From NCBI RefSeq assembly GCF_013911085.1, contig NZ_JACERN010000003.1:99250-163249 (forward strand): 64,000 bases of DNA, read 5' to 3'. Source of the DNA: Aquitalea aquatica. GTDB lineage: Bacteria; Pseudomonadota; Gammaproteobacteria; Burkholderiales; Chromobacteriaceae. Shown piece after piece: positions 36,930 to 46,930 of this stretch. The position numbers and the translations under genes are program-made. Position 1 is the stretch's first letter. Each line of letters opens with the position of its first letter. The notes under the pieces were generated by a model, which was given only the letters and a program-made list of their open reading frames with translations, was not told where the DNA came from and did no database searches.

Positions 36930-38723
36930 ATGAAACATATCAGAAATTTCTCGATCATTGCCCATATCGACCATGGCAAATCGACCCTGGCCGACCGCTT
37001 CATCCAGTTTTGCGGTGGCCTCGAACTGCGCGAAATGAGTGCCCAGGTGCTCGACTCGATGGATATCGAGAAAGAGCGCGGCATTACCATCAAGGCACAA
37101 ACAGCTGCCCTGCAATACAAGGCGCTTGATGGTCAGGTGTACAACCTGAACCTGATCGACACCCCGGGGCACGTCGACTTCTCTTACGAGGTTTCCCGCT
37201 CGCTGTCCGCCTGCGAAGGCGCATTGCTGGTGGTGGATGCCTCGCAAGGTGTGGAAGCGCAAACCGTAGCCAACTGCTATACCGCCATCGACCTGGGGGT
37301 GGAAGTGGTGCCGGTGCTGAATAAGATCGACCTGCCGGCGGCAGAACCCGAACGCGTCAGCCAGGAAATCGAAGACATCATCGGCATCGAAGCCATTGAT
37401 GCCGTGCGTGCCTCGGCCAAGTCCGGTATCGGCATTCAGGACATCCTCGAAGTGGTGGTCAGCAAGATTCCGCCGCCGGAAGGCAATCCGGATGGCCCGC
37501 TCAAAGCCCTGATCATCGACTCCTGGTTCGACAACTACGTCGGCGTGGTGATGCTGGTGCGGGTCAAGGATGGCCAGGTTCGTCCCAAGGACAAGATCAA
37601 GTTCATGGCCACTGGTGCCGAGCATCTGGTGGAGCAGGTTGGTGTGTTCTCGCCCAAGTCGGTACAGCGCGATGTGCTGAACGCGGGCGAGGTGGGCTTT
37701 ATCATCGCCGGTATCAAGGAGCTGAAATCGGCCAAGGTGGGTGACACCATTACCCTGATGAAAACGCCGGCCACCGAAGCCCTGCCGGGCTTCAAGGAAG
37801 TGCAGTCGCAGGTATTTGCCGGCCTGTATCCGGTGGAAAGCCACGATTACGAAGCCCTGCGCGATGCGCTGGAAAAACTGCAACTGAACGACGCCTCGCT
37901 CAAGTACGAACCCGAGGTATCGCAGGCACTGGGCTTTGGTTTCCGTTGCGGCTTCCTGGGTCTGTTGCACCTGGAAATCGTGCAGGAACGACTGGAGCGC
38001 GAATTCGACATGGACCTGATCACCACGGCGCCGACCGTGGTGTACGAGCTGGTGTTGAAAGACGGCAGCGTAGTCCATGTGGACAATCCGTCGCGCCTGC
38101 CGGACCCGGGCAAGGTGGAAGAAATTCGCGAACCCATCATCACTGCCCATATCCTGGTGCCGCAAGACTATGTCGGCGCGGTCATCACCCTGTGTACCCT
38201 GAAGCGTGGTGTGCAGCGCAATATGCAGTATCTGGGCCGCCAGGTGATGCTCACTTACGATATGCCGATGAATGAAGTGGTGATGGACTTCTTCGACCGT
38301 CTCAAGTCCACCAGCCGTGGCTATGCTTCGCTCGACTACGAGTTCAAGGAATTCCAGTGCGCCGACCTGGTGAAGCTGGATGTACTGGTCAACAGCGAGA
38401 AAGTGGATGCGCTGAGCCTGATCGTGCACCGTGCTTCCAGCGTATATCGTGGCCGTGAGCTGGTCTCCAAAATGCGCGAACTGATCCCGCGCCAGATGTT
38501 TGATATCGCTGTGCAGGCGGCCATTGGCGGGCATATCATTGCCCGTGAAACAGTAAAGGCCTTGCGCAAGAACGTACTGGCCAAGTGCTACGGTGGCGAC
38601 ATCACTCGTAAGAAAAAGCTGCTGGAAAAACAAAAAGCCGGCAAGAAGCGCATGAAGCAGGTGGGTAACGTGGAAATCCCGCAAGAGGCTTTCCTGGCCA
38701 TTCTTCAAGTAGGGGAAAAATAA
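36930..38723 (+). CDS. lepA: Elongation factor 4 (LepA)
   Basis: A 597-residue ribosomal back-translocase GTPase. G1 [10 protein letters not shown]3 DTPGHVDF and G4 NKIDLPAA are visible, and the C-terminal LepA-specific domain runs to [23 protein letters not shown] 36930 ([16 protein letters not shown]) agrees with the family; a frame extension to 36903 is open but unneeded. lepB follows directly. Confidence 0.97.
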   Translation: MKHIRNFSIIAHIDHGKSTLADRFIQFCGGLELREMSAQVLDSMDIEKERGITIKAQTAALQYKALDGQVYNLNLIDTPGHVDFSYEVSRSLSACEGALLVVDASQGVEAQTVANCYTAIDLGVEVVPVLNKIDLPAAEPERVSQEIEDIIGIEAIDAVRASAKSGIGIQDILEVVVSKIPPPEGNPDGPLKALIIDSWFDNYVGVVMLVRVKDGQVRPKDKIKFMATGAEHLVEQVGVFSPKSVQRDVLNAGEVGFIIAGIKELKSAKVGDTITLMKTPATEALPGFKEVQSQVFAGLYPVESHDYEALRDALEKLQLNDASLKYEPEVSQALGFGFRCGFLGLLHLEIVQERLEREFDMDLITTAPTVVYELVLKDGSVVHVDNPSRLPDPGKVEEIREPIITAHILVPQDYVGAVITLCTLKRGVQRNMQYLGRQVMLTYDMPMNEVVMDFFDRLKSTSRGYASLDYEFKEFQCADLVKLDVLVNSEKVDALSLIVHRASSVYRGRELVSKMRELIPRQMFDIAVQAAIGGHIIARETVKALRKNVLAKCYGGDITRKKKLLEKQKAGKKRMKQVGNVEIPQEAFLAILQVGEK

Positions 38724-39686
38724 GTGGGCGAAAACCTGTTCTGGGTATTTACCGTTGCCGTCATTGTGGGCGGCATGCTGGTGGGTTTTGGCGGTCAGCG
38801 TGAAGCCGGTGCCAAGGATTGGCCGGTTTCGGTGCAGTGGGGCTATCTGGCCCTGGTCATCGGTGGTTTCGGCCTGCTGTCCAATTACATGAGCTTCACT
38901 GCGGTGATGCTGGTGTTTGTGCTGATTACCGGCGTGGTATGGGGCCTGGACAAGTGGCTGCTGGCCAAGAAGCGCGCCGGTGAGCCCGGACACTTTGTCG
39001 AATACTCACGTGGTTTCTTCCCGGTCATCCTGGTGGTGTTCCTGCTGCGCTCTTTCCTGGTAGAACCCTTCCAGATTCCCAGCAGCTCGATGCGCCCCGG
39101 TCTGGTAGTGGGTGACTTCATCCTGGTCAACAAGTTTGCTTATGGCATCCGCGTGCCGGTGCTGAATAATGTGCTGGTGCCGGTGGGCAAGGTAAGCCGT
39201 GGCGATGTGGTGGTGTTCAACTATCCGCCCAACCCTAAGGTGAATTACATCAAGCGGGTCATCGGCGTGGCTGGCGATGTGGTGGAGTACCGTAACAAGC
39301 GCCTGACCATCAATGGCAAGGCAGTGCCGGATGAAAAAGACGGCACTTACGAGTATCTTGAGCAGGGCATGGCCATGATTCACAATGAACAGTTCAAGGA
39401 AGTCATGGATGGCAAGCCCTACCAGGTGCTGAATATTCCAGAAGCGCCGGTCGTGGCGTTGGGTCAGGTGGCTGATTTTCCGGGTCGCGATCAGTGCCAG
39501 TACGACGATAACGGCTTTGTGTGCAAGGTGCCGGCCGGCCATTACTTCATGCTGGGCGACAATCGCGACAACAGCCTGGATGGTCGTTACTGGGGCTTTG
39601 TGGAAGATCGCTTGATGGTTGGCAAGGCCTTCCTGATCTGGATGAACTTCAGTTCGCTGTCTCGTATCGGCAAGGCCATTCATTGA
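38724..39686 (+). CDS. lepB: Signal peptidase I
   Basis: A 320-residue inner-membrane leader peptidase. Two to three N-terminal membrane segments precede the catalytic domain. Catalytic Ser122 is in IPSSSMRPG and Lys177 in YIKRVIG, with the family block HYFMLGDNRDNSLDGRYWG. It starts at GTG 38724 immediately after the lepA stop, so the two are co-transcribed. Confidence 0.96.
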   Translation: MGENLFWVFTVAVIVGGMLVGFGGQREAGAKDWPVSVQWGYLALVIGGFGLLSNYMSFTAVMLVFVLITGVVWGLDKWLLAKKRAGEPGHFVEYSRGFFPVILVVFLLRSFLVEPFQIPSSSMRPGLVVGDFILVNKFAYGIRVPVLNNVLVPVGKVSRGDVVVFNYPPNPKVNYIKRVIGVAGDVVEYRNKRLTINGKAVPDEKDGTYEYLEQGMAMIHNEQFKEVMDGKPYQVLNIPEAPVVALGQVADFPGRDQCQYDDNGFVCKVPAGHYFMLGDNRDNSLDGRYWGFVEDRLMVGKAFLIWMNFSSLSRIGKAIH

Positions 39687-39712
39687 CACCGTTTTCCGGC
39701 AGGGGGAATTCC

Positions 39713-40069
39713 ATGCAGCGTCAGCGAGGTTTGTCAGTCATTTCGGTGTTGTTCATCATGCTCATTGTCGGTGCCGGCTTCCTGCTGGCTGGCAAGGTGC
39801 TGCCGGTGTACAACGAGTACGCCGAGGTTCGCAAGGCGGTTACCGCCATGGCCGGGGAAACCGGCAAGGGTGACATCGAACTGCGCCGGGAATTCATGAA
39901 TCACGCCATGGTCGGGGGGATTTCGTCGATCAAGCCGGAAAACCTCACCATCATCACCACCGCTAACAGCGTATTCGTGCGCGCAGCCTATCGCCGCGAA
40001 GTTCCGCTGTTTGCCAATGTCAGCCTGGCTTTCGATTTCGATACCCAGGCCGGACAGACACCCCAGTAA
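39713..40069 (+). CDS. DUF4845 membrane-anchored protein
   Basis: A 118-residue protein with one N-terminal membrane helix (SVISVLFIMLIVGAGFLLAG) and a small periplasmic domain. This DUF4845 gene is regularly found between lepB and rnc in betaproteobacteria; its function is unknown. ATG 39713 is supported by AGGGGGA 5-10 nt upstream. Confidence 0.88.
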   Translation: MQRQRGLSVISVLFIMLIVGAGFLLAGKVLPVYNEYAEVRKAVTAMAGETGKGDIELRREFMNHAMVGGISSIKPENLTIITTANSVFVRAAYRREVPLFANVSLAFDFDTQAGQTPQ

Positions 40070-40074
40070 CTACA

Positions 40075-40785
40075 GTGAACCAAGTTGAAACCCGATTCCG
40101 GCGCCTGTCACAGGCGCTGGATTATGCATTCCAGAAGCCCGATCTGCTGCGCCAGGCGCTGACACATCGCAGCTTTGCTGCGTCCAATAACGAGCGTTTC
40201 GAATTTATTGGCGACAGCATTCTCAATTACACCGTGGCGCGCATGCTGTTTGACCAGTTTCCGCGCCTGAGTGAAGGAGAGCTGTCACGCTTGCGTGCCA
40301 ATCTGGTCAACCAGAACACCCTGGCCGAAATCGCCCACGAGCTCAAACTGGGTGAGTACTTGTACCTGGGTGAGGGCGAGCTGAAAAGTGGCGGCTTCAA
40401 CCGGCCGTCGATTCTGGCGGATGCGCTGGAGGCTACCTTTGCCGCAGTCAGTTTCGATGCGGATTTCCAGCGCGCCGAGCAGGTGGTGCGCCGCCTGTAC
40501 GCAGGTCGCGTGGCGGCCATTGACCCTACTAAACATGCCAAGGATGCCAAGACCCGCTTGCAGGAAGCCCTGCAGGCGCGCAAATGGCCTTTGCCCAAGT
40601 ACCGTATCCAGACCCAGACCGGTGAAGCCCACGAACAATGGTTCAAGGTAGTGTGCGATCTGGGTGAACTGATGATCGAATCCAGCGGTGAGGGCGGCAG
40701 CCGCCGCGCCGCCGAACAGCAGGCCGCAGAAGCCGCGCTGCTGCTTCTTGAACAAAAACTGGCCACAGGCAAGAAACACCCATGA
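40075..40785 (+). CDS. rnc: Ribonuclease III
   Basis: A 236-residue double-strand-specific RNase that processes rRNA and mRNAs. The catalytic signature is ERFEFIGDSILNY (residues about 40-52), and a C-terminal double-stranded RNA-binding domain starts near DAKTRLQEALQARKW. GTG start at 40075. Its stop overlaps the era start by 4 bp. Confidence 0.97.
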   Translation: MNQVETRFRRLSQALDYAFQKPDLLRQALTHRSFAASNNERFEFIGDSILNYTVARMLFDQFPRLSEGELSRLRANLVNQNTLAEIAHELKLGEYLYLGEGELKSGGFNRPSILADALEATFAAVSFDADFQRAEQVVRRLYAGRVAAIDPTKHAKDAKTRLQEALQARKWPLPKYRIQTQTGEAHEQWFKVVCDLGELMIESSGEGGSRRAAEQQAAEAALLLLEQKLATGKKHP

Positions 40786-41672
40786 CCGAACACGCATATC
40801 ATTGTGGCTTTGTTGCCATTGTTGGCCGCCCCAATGTGGGCAAGTCGACGCTGATGAACCATCTCATCGGCCAGAAAGTCAGCATTACCTCGAAAAAGGC
40901 GCAGACTACGCGCCATCGCGTCAACGGCATTCATACCGAAGACAACGCCCAGTTCATTTTTGTCGATACCCCGGGCTTTCAGACCTTCCACAAGGGCGCA
41001 CTCAACGAGACGCTGAACAAGAGCGTGAAAGACTCGCTGGGTAGCGTCGACTGTGTGCTGTTCATCCTGGAAGCCATGCGCTGCAGCGCGGCCGATCGCG
41101 AAGTGATGGCGCTATTGCCCAAACACACGCCGGTCATCCTGGTGATCAACAAGCTGGACAAGGTCAAGGACAAGTTCCTGCTGCAGGAATTCATCGATGG
41201 CGTCCGCGCCGAATTCCAGTTTGCCGACTGCGAAGTGGTCAGTGCCAAGCACGGTCAGCGTCTGTCCGAGCTGCTGGACAAGGTGCGACCGCATCTGCCG
41301 GAATCCATGCCGCTGTATCCGGACGACATGGTGACCGACAAGAGCGAGCGCTTCCTGTCTGCCGAAATCGTCCGCGAAAAGCTGTTCCGCTATCTGGGCG
41401 AAGAGCTGCCGTATGAAATGAATGTGGAAGTGGAGATGTTCGAAATGGATGGCGCGCTGCGTCGCATTCACATCGCCATACTGGTGGACAAGGACAACCA
41501 GAAACCCATCGTCATCGGCAAGGGTGGTGAGAAGCTGAAGAAAATTTCCACCGAAGCACGCCTGGACATGGAAAAGCTGTTCGATGGCAAGGTCTTCCTG
41601 CAAGTCTGGGTCAAGGTCAAATCCGGCTGGGCTGACGACGTGCGCTTCCTGCGGGAATTCGGCCTGAACTGA
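40782..41672 (+). CDS. era: GTPase Era
   Basis: A 296-residue GTPase needed for 16S rRNA maturation and 30S assembly. G1 GRPNVGKST, G3 DTPGFQ and G4 NKLDKVKD, with a C-terminal KH domain (KPIVIGKGGEKLKKI). It overlaps rnc by 4 bp, and its stop (TGATG) overlaps the next gene by one base. Confidence 0.97.
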   Translation: MTEHAYHCGFVAIVGRPNVGKSTLMNHLIGQKVSITSKKAQTTRHRVNGIHTEDNAQFIFVDTPGFQTFHKGALNETLNKSVKDSLGSVDCVLFILEAMRCSAADREVMALLPKHTPVILVINKLDKVKDKFLLQEFIDGVRAEFQFADCEVVSAKHGQRLSELLDKVRPHLPESMPLYPDDMVTDKSERFLSAEIVREKLFRYLGEELPYEMNVEVEMFEMDGALRRIHIAILVDKDNQKPIVIGKGGEKLKKISTEARLDMEKLFDGKVFLQVWVKVKSGWADDVRFLREFGLN

Positions 41673-42007
41673 TGCCGCTCAAGCTGCCTTCTCCGCCATA
41701 TTGGGCGGTGATCTTTTCCTCGCAACGCAGCGCTGCCGACCAGGGCTACGCCAATATGGCGGAACGCATGCTGCGTCTGGCCGAAGTCCAGCCCGGTTAT
41801 CTGGGTGCGGAAAGCGCGCGTGACAGTGCCGGCTTTGGCATTACCGTGTCGTACTGGGACAGCGTGGAGGCGATTGCCGCCTGGCGCCAGCATGCCGAGC
41901 ATCTGGTCGCGCAAAAGCTGGGGCGCGAGGTGTGGTATCGCGATTTCTCGCTGAAAGTGGCGCGGGTAGAGCGGGCCCATGCCAGCGGGCAGGGCCGGGA
42001 CGCATGA
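41672..42007 (+). CDS. ABM-domain (antibiotic biosynthesis monooxygenase-like) protein
   Basis: A 111-residue dimeric alpha-beta barrel protein. SSQRSAADQGYANMAERMLR and the later FGITVSYWDSVEAIAAWRQH are typical of ABM/YgiN-like domains. Substrate unknown. It is squeezed between era (one-base overlap) and recO (4-bp overlap), so it is translated as part of the operon. Confidence 0.85.
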   Translation: MPLKLPSPPYWAVIFSSQRSAADQGYANMAERMLRLAEVQPGYLGAESARDSAGFGITVSYWDSVEAIAAWRQHAEHLVAQKLGREVWYRDFSLKVARVERAHASGQGRDA

Positions 42008-42732
42008 GCCAGCAGGGCAGGGTAGACCGCCAGCCCGGCTACCTGCTGCACACCCAGCCCTACCGCGAAACCAGCCTGCTGGTCGAGGTGTTCACCCCGC
42101 AGCACGGCCGCTTTACCCTGGTGGCACGCGGTGCGCGCCGACCACGGGCAGATGTTCGCGGCGTACTGCTGCCGTTTCAGCCGCTGACCCTGTCCTGGTT
42201 TGGCAAGGGTGAAGTACGTACCCTGCATACCGCCGAGTGGAATGGCGGCGTGCCGCAACTGTCCGGCATCCGGCTGGTTTGCGGCTTCTATCTCAATGAA
42301 CTGATGCTGAAGCTGACGGCTCGCGATGATGCCGAGCCGCGTGCCTTCACCATTTATGATCAGGCGGTGCGTGCGCTGGCACAGACGCATTCCCTGTCCA
42401 GTGTGCTGCGTCGCTACGAATTGCGGCTATTGCAGGCGCTGGGCTATGCCGGCAGCTTCGCGTGCGACCTGCATGGCGAGCTGATCGACCCCGCAGCCGA
42501 CTACCTGTGCCGGGGCGGTGCCCTGCCCGAACGGGCGAGTGGCGGGCCAACTGGGCCATCAGTCTGCTTGCCCGGTGCCGAGTTGCTGGCCATCGAGGCG
42601 GATGACTATGCCGCCGCCAGCACCCGCCGTGCGGCCCGCAGCCTGCTACGCTTGCTGCTTACCGATTTGCTGGGCGAGGAGCCATTGGCCTCGCGTGAAC
42701 TCTTGCAGGCCATCAACGCCATTGCCGACTGA
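42004..42732 (+). CDS. recO: DNA repair protein RecO
   Basis: A 242-residue recombination mediator that loads RecA through RecFOR. An N-terminal OB fold ([27 protein letters not shown]) is followed by a helical C-terminal domain; the zinc cysteines of some homologues are not complete. ATG 42004 overlaps the preceding gene by 4 bp. Confidence 0.95.
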   Translation: MSQQGRVDRQPGYLLHTQPYRETSLLVEVFTPQHGRFTLVARGARRPRADVRGVLLPFQPLTLSWFGKGEVRTLHTAEWNGGVPQLSGIRLVCGFYLNELMLKLTARDDAEPRAFTIYDQAVRALAQTHSLSSVLRRYELRLLQALGYAGSFACDLHGELIDPAADYLCRGGALPERASGGPTGPSVCLPGAELLAIEADDYAAASTRRAARSLLRLLLTDLLGEEPLASRELLQAINAIAD

Positions 42733-42755
42733 GGCCTGCGCAACAGGAGCTGAAG

Positions 42756-43484
42756 ATGATTTTGCTTGGTGTGAATATCGATCATGTCGCCACCCTGCGC
42801 CAGGCGCGCGGTACCCGCTACCCCAGCCCGATCGAGGCCGCACTCGTTGCCGAAACGGCGGGTGCTGACCTGATTACCCTGCATCTGCGTGAAGACCGCC
42901 GCCACATTCAGGATGCCGACGTGGTGGCCATGCGTCAGGTCGTCAAGACCCGCATGAATCTGGAAATGGCCATGACGCCGGAAATGCTGGCCAATGCCCT
43001 GGCGGTGGCTCCGGAAGACGTCTGTCTGGTACCGGAAAAACGTGAAGAAGTCACCACCGAAGGCGGTCTGGATGTGCTGGGCCACTATGCCGATGTCTGC
43101 CATTACACCGAAACCCTGCAACAGGCCGGCATCCGGGTATCCATTTTCATCGACCCGGATCGTGCCCAGATCAGCAAGGCTTACGAAGCCGGTGCCCGGG
43201 TGATTGAATTGCACACCGGTGCTTATGCTGACGCGGTACATGCTGCCGAGCGCGAGGCTGAGCTGGCACGCATCCGTGGCGCAGCGGCTTTTGCCGCCGA
43301 GCTGGGCATGGTGGTGAACGCCGGCCACGGGCTGAACTATCACAACGTCAAGCCGATTGCCGCCATTGCGCAGATTGCCGAGCTGAATATCGGTCACGCC
43401 ATTATCGGCCAGGCGGTATTTGTTGGCCTGGACCGCGCCGTACGCGACATGAAGACCTTGATGCAGGAAGCCCGCCAGGGCTGA
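42756..43484 (+). CDS. pdxJ: Pyridoxine 5'-phosphate synthase
   Basis: A 242-residue TIM-barrel enzyme forming pyridoxine phosphate from aminoacetone phosphate and deoxyxylulose phosphate. Hallmarks: [36 protein letters not shown] and [10 protein letters not shown]. The start lies behind CAGGAGC, 23 bp after recO. Confidence 0.97.
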   Translation: MILLGVNIDHVATLRQARGTRYPSPIEAALVAETAGADLITLHLREDRRHIQDADVVAMRQVVKTRMNLEMAMTPEMLANALAVAPEDVCLVPEKREEVTTEGGLDVLGHYADVCHYTETLQQAGIRVSIFIDPDRAQISKAYEAGARVIELHTGAYADAVHAAEREAELARIRGAAAFAAELGMVVNAGHGLNYHNVKPIAAIAQIAELNIGHAIIGQAVFVGLDRAVRDMKTLMQEARQG

Positions 43485-43489
43485 GCAGC

Positions 43490-44053
43490 ATGCCCACCGT
43501 AATCAGCCATGCGCTAGCCGGGGCCACGCTATTGCGTCTGGCTGGCACCGGCACTGCATCGGCCTCGCGCGCCGATGGTCTGAAGGTATTGCTGCTGTGT
43601 GCTGCCGCGGCCATGCTGCCCGATCTGGACGTGGTCACCTTCAAGCTTGGCATTCCTTATGCCAGCCCCTGGGGGCATCGTGGTGTATCGCATTCCTTGC
43701 TGCTGGCCCTGCTGGCGGCGCTGTTGCTGACTGCTTGCAGCCGCGGTTTGTGGCGGCGTCTGGGCTGGTCCTTGCACTCGGCCTGCTTGCTGCTGTTTGC
43801 GGTCATCGCCAGTCATGCCGGACTGGATATGCTGACTGATGCCACGCATGGCCCAGCCTTGTTCATGCCATTCGACATGCAGCGCTATCTGCTGCCATGG
43901 CGACCGATTGAAGGGGCACCCATCTCACCACGACTATGGCTGACGGCCAAAGGCTGGCGCGTAGTCTATACCGAGCTGCTATATGTCTGGCTGCCTTGCC
44001 TGATGTTGTGGCTGCTGCGTGTTCGCTTTGCACGACGCAAGGAGCAGGCATGA
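43490..44053 (+). CDS. Inner-membrane YdjM/DUF457-family protein (metal-dependent hydrolase family)
   Basis: A 187-residue polytopic membrane protein. N-terminal [15 protein letters not shown] and the [14 protein letters not shown] block carry the conserved histidines of the DUF457/YdjM family, whose members are annotated as putative metal-dependent hydrolases. About four hydrophobic segments. It sits between pdxJ (5-bp gap) and acpS (4-bp overlap), an unusual insertion into a normally adjacent pair. Confidence 0.82.
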   Translation: MPTVISHALAGATLLRLAGTGTASASRADGLKVLLLCAAAAMLPDLDVVTFKLGIPYASPWGHRGVSHSLLLALLAALLLTACSRGLWRRLGWSLHSACLLLFAVIASHAGLDMLTDATHGPALFMPFDMQRYLLPWRPIEGAPISPRLWLTAKGWRVVYTELLYVWLPCLMLWLLRVRFARRKEQA

Positions 44054-44430
44054 TCTACGGCATCGGCACCGATATGGTGGAAATCGCCCGCATGCAGGGC
44101 CTGTTGCAACGCTGGGGTGACAAGGCTGGTCGGCGTATCCTGGCCGAGGCGGAAATTCCGGATTTTCTGACGGCAGCCGATCAGGCCCGTTTCCTGGCCA
44201 AGCGCTTTGCCGTCAAGGAGGCACTGTCCAAGGCTGTGGGCACCGGGGTGGTGCAGCCGGTTTTGCTGACTGCCATTGCGGTCAGCCACGATGCGCAGGG
44301 CAAGCCCATACTGGTATTTAGCCCGGACTTGCAGGATTTTCTGCTGCAGCGTGGCGTGGTACGCAGCCATGTCTCCATCACGGACGAACGCGAGCATGCC
44401 CTGGCCTTTGTGGTATTGGAGCGGGATTAG
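44050..44430 (+). CDS. acpS: Holo-[acyl-carrier-protein] synthase
   Basis: A 126-residue phosphopantetheinyl transferase that activates [18 protein letters not shown] holds the Mg-binding Asp, and [17 protein letters not shown] holds the Glu and Lys of the family. ATG 44050 lies behind AAGGAG and overlaps the preceding gene. Confidence 0.96.
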   Translation: MIYGIGTDMVEIARMQGLLQRWGDKAGRRILAEAEIPDFLTAADQARFLAKRFAVKEALSKAVGTGVVQPVLLTAIAVSHDAQGKPILVFSPDLQDFLLQRGVVRSHVSITDEREHALAFVVLERD

Positions 44431-44501
44431 CCTGGGTCTATCCTTGCCAAAGAATCAATCCTGAGGGCCGCCCGGTCCTCGCACTGTTTGGAGTATCAGC
44501 C

Positions 44502-45584
44502 ATGCAAACCTTGTCGCTGCAACGTGGTCCGGTCATGGTGGATGTGGCCGGCTTCCGCCTGAGCGAAGCAGAGCGCACACGTCTGTCTCATCCGCTGGTC
44601 GGTGGTGTCATCCTGTTCCGGCGCAATTTCCAGAATATCGAACAGCTCAAGGCGCTGACCGCCGACATCCGCAGTCTGCGCAGTCCTGCACTATTGATTG
44701 CCGTCGATCACGAGGGTGGTCGGGTACAGCGTTTTCTTGAAGGTTTCACTCGTTTGCCGCCGATGAATGTGCTGGGTGAGTTGTGGCAGCAGAATGAAGC
44801 TGCTGCGCGTGCGGCTGCCGAAGATGTCGGCGTGGTGTTGGCCGCCGAGTTGCGTGCCTGCGGTATCGACTTGTCCTTTACCCCGGTGCTGGATCTGGAC
44901 TGGGGGCGCTGTGCCGTTATCGGTAATCGGGCTTTTCACCGCGATCCACATATTGTCAGTGAACTGGCGCTGGCCTTGCAGCGCGGCCTGCAGCAGGGGG
45001 GTATGTCTACTTGCGGCAAGCACTTTCCTGGTCACGGTTTTGTGTCTGGCGACAGCCACTTTGTGATGCCGCAGGACGACCGCTCACTCAGCGAACTGGA
45101 AGCCGATGATCTGATTCCCTTTGCCCGCATGGCGGCCGCCGGCATGGGTTCGGTGATGCCGGCCCATGTGGTATACCCGGCAGTGGATCAGCGCCCGGCC
45201 GGTTTCTCACCGGTGTGGTTGCAGGACATCCTGCGTGGCCAGCTGGCCTTTGATGGCGTGATCTTCTCCGACGACCTGGGGATGGAAGGTGCTGCTGGTG
45301 CGGGTAGCTTTGTCGAGCGTGCCGAAGCGGCACTCGCTGCAGGCTGCGATATGGTGCTGGTTTGCAATCAGCCGGAACGCGCGGATGAGGTGTTGGCCGG
45401 TTTGCATGTGCCACCGTTGCCGAAGCTGGCTGAGCGCCTGCAACGCATGGCTGGCAGTGGGGATATTGACCGCTGGCAGCAGGCTATCGGTAGCGCCGAC
45501 TTTGCCGAACGTCAGGGCCGGGTGCAGGCACTGGGTATTCCGCAGAACGTATTGCAGGGGCCGGCAGTGGGTGAGGCCAGCTAG
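44502..45584 (+). CDS. nagZ: Beta-N-acetylhexosaminidase NagZ
   Basis: A 360-residue cytoplasmic GH3 glycosidase of cell-wall recycling, removing GlcNAc from anhydromuropeptides. Signatures: [11 protein letters not shown], the [14 protein letters not shown] loop with the catalytic His, and the nucleophile Asp in [11 protein letters not shown]. Start behind TTGGAG, 71 bp after acpS; ends at a terminator shared with the convergent HD-GYP-like gene. Confidence 0.96.
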   Translation: MQTLSLQRGPVMVDVAGFRLSEAERTRLSHPLVGGVILFRRNFQNIEQLKALTADIRSLRSPALLIAVDHEGGRVQRFLEGFTRLPPMNVLGELWQQNEAAARAAAEDVGVVLAAELRACGIDLSFTPVLDLDWGRCAVIGNRAFHRDPHIVSELALALQRGLQQGGMSTCGKHFPGHGFVSGDSHFVMPQDDRSLSELEADDLIPFARMAAAGMGSVMPAHVVYPAVDQRPAGFSPVWLQDILRGQLAFDGVIFSDDLGMEGAAGAGSFVERAEAALAAGCDMVLVCNQPERADEVLAGLHVPPLPKLAERLQRMAGSGDIDRWQQAIGSADFAERQGRVQALGIPQNVLQGPAVGEAS

Positions 45585-45608
45585 GCCGATAAACTCGCCC
45601 AATAATCA

Positions 45609-45636
45609 GCAAAAAGCCGGCGCAAGCCGGCTTTTT
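45609..45636. terminator. Bidirectional terminator between nagZ and the HD-GYP-like gene
   Basis: AAAAAGCCGGC/GCCGGCTTTTT with a GCAA loop. Confidence 0.9.
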
Positions 45637-45657
45637 CATTGTTGGTGGCATGTGGCT

Positions 45658-46815
45658 TCAGTTGGCCTGGGTGCGCCATAGCCGTGCCAGATGCGATGCC
45701 CGCACGCCAGCCATGGCGGCTGGACAGGGGGAGATTACCTTGTGCGCCGGCAAGCTGGTATCGCGAATCAGGGCATCGATATAAGCCGGGCCGTCACCAT
45801 GGCGAATGGCGGCTACTTGCGGTTCGCTGGCCTTCTCGCGGCGGGCCAGCACCACGCCGATCTCATCATTGGCCAAGCGCACGAAGCTGCCAGGTGGGTA
45901 GATGCCCAGCTCCTTGATCAGCAGGGTGGTGTAAGCCGGGTCGAATTCGGTGTCCTTGCGCTGGAACAGATGCCCCAGTGCGGCGGCCGGCACCATGCCC
46001 GCGCGGTAACTGCGCGGGGTGAGCTTGGCGCAGGTGATGTCGGCCATGTGCAGGATGTGCGCCAGCGATTCGATTTCGCCGCGGGCCAGGCCATAGGGGT
46101 AGCCATTGCCCAGCCAGGACTCATGGTGAGTCTGTACCAGCCAGTGCCATAGCTCATCGCTCACGCCCGCTTCGCGCAGAATGGCGGAGCTCATCAGCGG
46201 GTGGCCGGCGATTTCTTCTTCCTGCTGCGGGGTCAGTGCTTCCTGCTGGTGGTACAGCGTGTTCTGCAGCTGACAGATCGACATATTCATGGTAAGCGCT
46301 GCCGCCAGCACGGTATGGCGTTGTTCGCTGCTTAGCTGCGGCATCCGCCGGCTAAGCAGGGCTAGCAGGGCAGTGGTATGCAAGGCATGGGCCGGGCCGT
46401 ACTCGTTGAATGGCACCAAGAGCAGGCTGGCAATGACACCATCAGGGTGCTGTTCGCTCAGGCGGACAATATCGCGTACCAGCAGGCTGACCTTGCGCGG
46501 AAAGTCTTCCAGTTGCAGGGCGTAGTTGAGCAGGGTGCGGGTGCGTTGCTGCAGGAAGGCCATTTCGTGCAGTACGCTCTCGCGTACCATCATCGGATCG
46601 GCTTCGGGCAGGCTGACGGCATCCAGTTTATTGCCATCCACCGCATAGCCCATTTCCAGCAGCTTTTCACGCTGGCGGTCGCTCAGCACGAAATGCCCCT
46701 TGCTCAGCAGCAGCAGACCATTCTTGGCATAAACATCCAGCGGCAGCTCCTTGCCCATCAGAATCTGTTCGGGCACTACCTTGTCATGCAGTTGCTTCTT
46801 GTTGCGGGTGTTCAT
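45658..46815 (-). CDS. Degenerate HD-GYP-domain protein (paralogue A)
   Basis: A 385-residue cytoplasmic protein. A small N-terminal domain (LPLDVYAKNGLLLLSKGHFV) is followed by an HD-GYP-type domain with HPLMSSAILREAG, THHESWLGNGYPYGL and MADITCAKL. Where active HD-GYP cyclic-di-GMP phosphodiesterases have the metal-binding HD of LLHDIGK, this protein has TMN (codons around 46280-46294), and the FDAL Asp is replaced by Cys. It is thus probably catalytically inactive and may act as a binding protein. ATG 46815 is chosen because the N-terminal region then matches paralogue B; the frame extends to 47148 but covers the neighbour. It lies downstream of paralogue B on the same strand. Confidence 0.85.
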   Translation of the reverse strand: MNTRNKKQLHDKVVPEQILMGKELPLDVYAKNGLLLLSKGHFVLSDRQREKLLEMGYAVDGNKLDAVSLPEADPMMVRESVLHEMAFLQQRTRTLLNYALQLEDFPRKVSLLVRDIVRLSEQHPDGVIASLLLVPFNEYGPAHALHTTALLALLSRRMPQLSSEQRHTVLAAALTMNMSICQLQNTLYHQQEALTPQQEEEIAGHPLMSSAILREAGVSDELWHWLVQTHHESWLGNGYPYGLARGEIESLAHILHMADITCAKLTPRSYRAGMVPAAALGHLFQRKDTEFDPAYTTLLIKELGIYPPGSFVRLANDEIGVVLARREKASEPQVAAIRHGDGPAYIDALIRDTSLPAHKVISPCPAAMAGVRASHLARLWRTQAN

Positions 46816-46930
46816 GCGGCGATGCAGTCGGCGTGGGTTGCGGGCGCTGCGCCAGCAAGGCGGCGCAGCTGCGGCAATTATATGCGGATGGCTGCTGCGG
46901 CGCTTGGCTTTTGCGGGCGCCGCCGCGGGC

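Noticed and set aside
36909..38993. 694-codon open frame on the minus strand opposite lepA
   Set aside because: The lepA frame carries every GTPase motif; the antisense product is rich in His/Gln/Leu and matches nothing recognisable.
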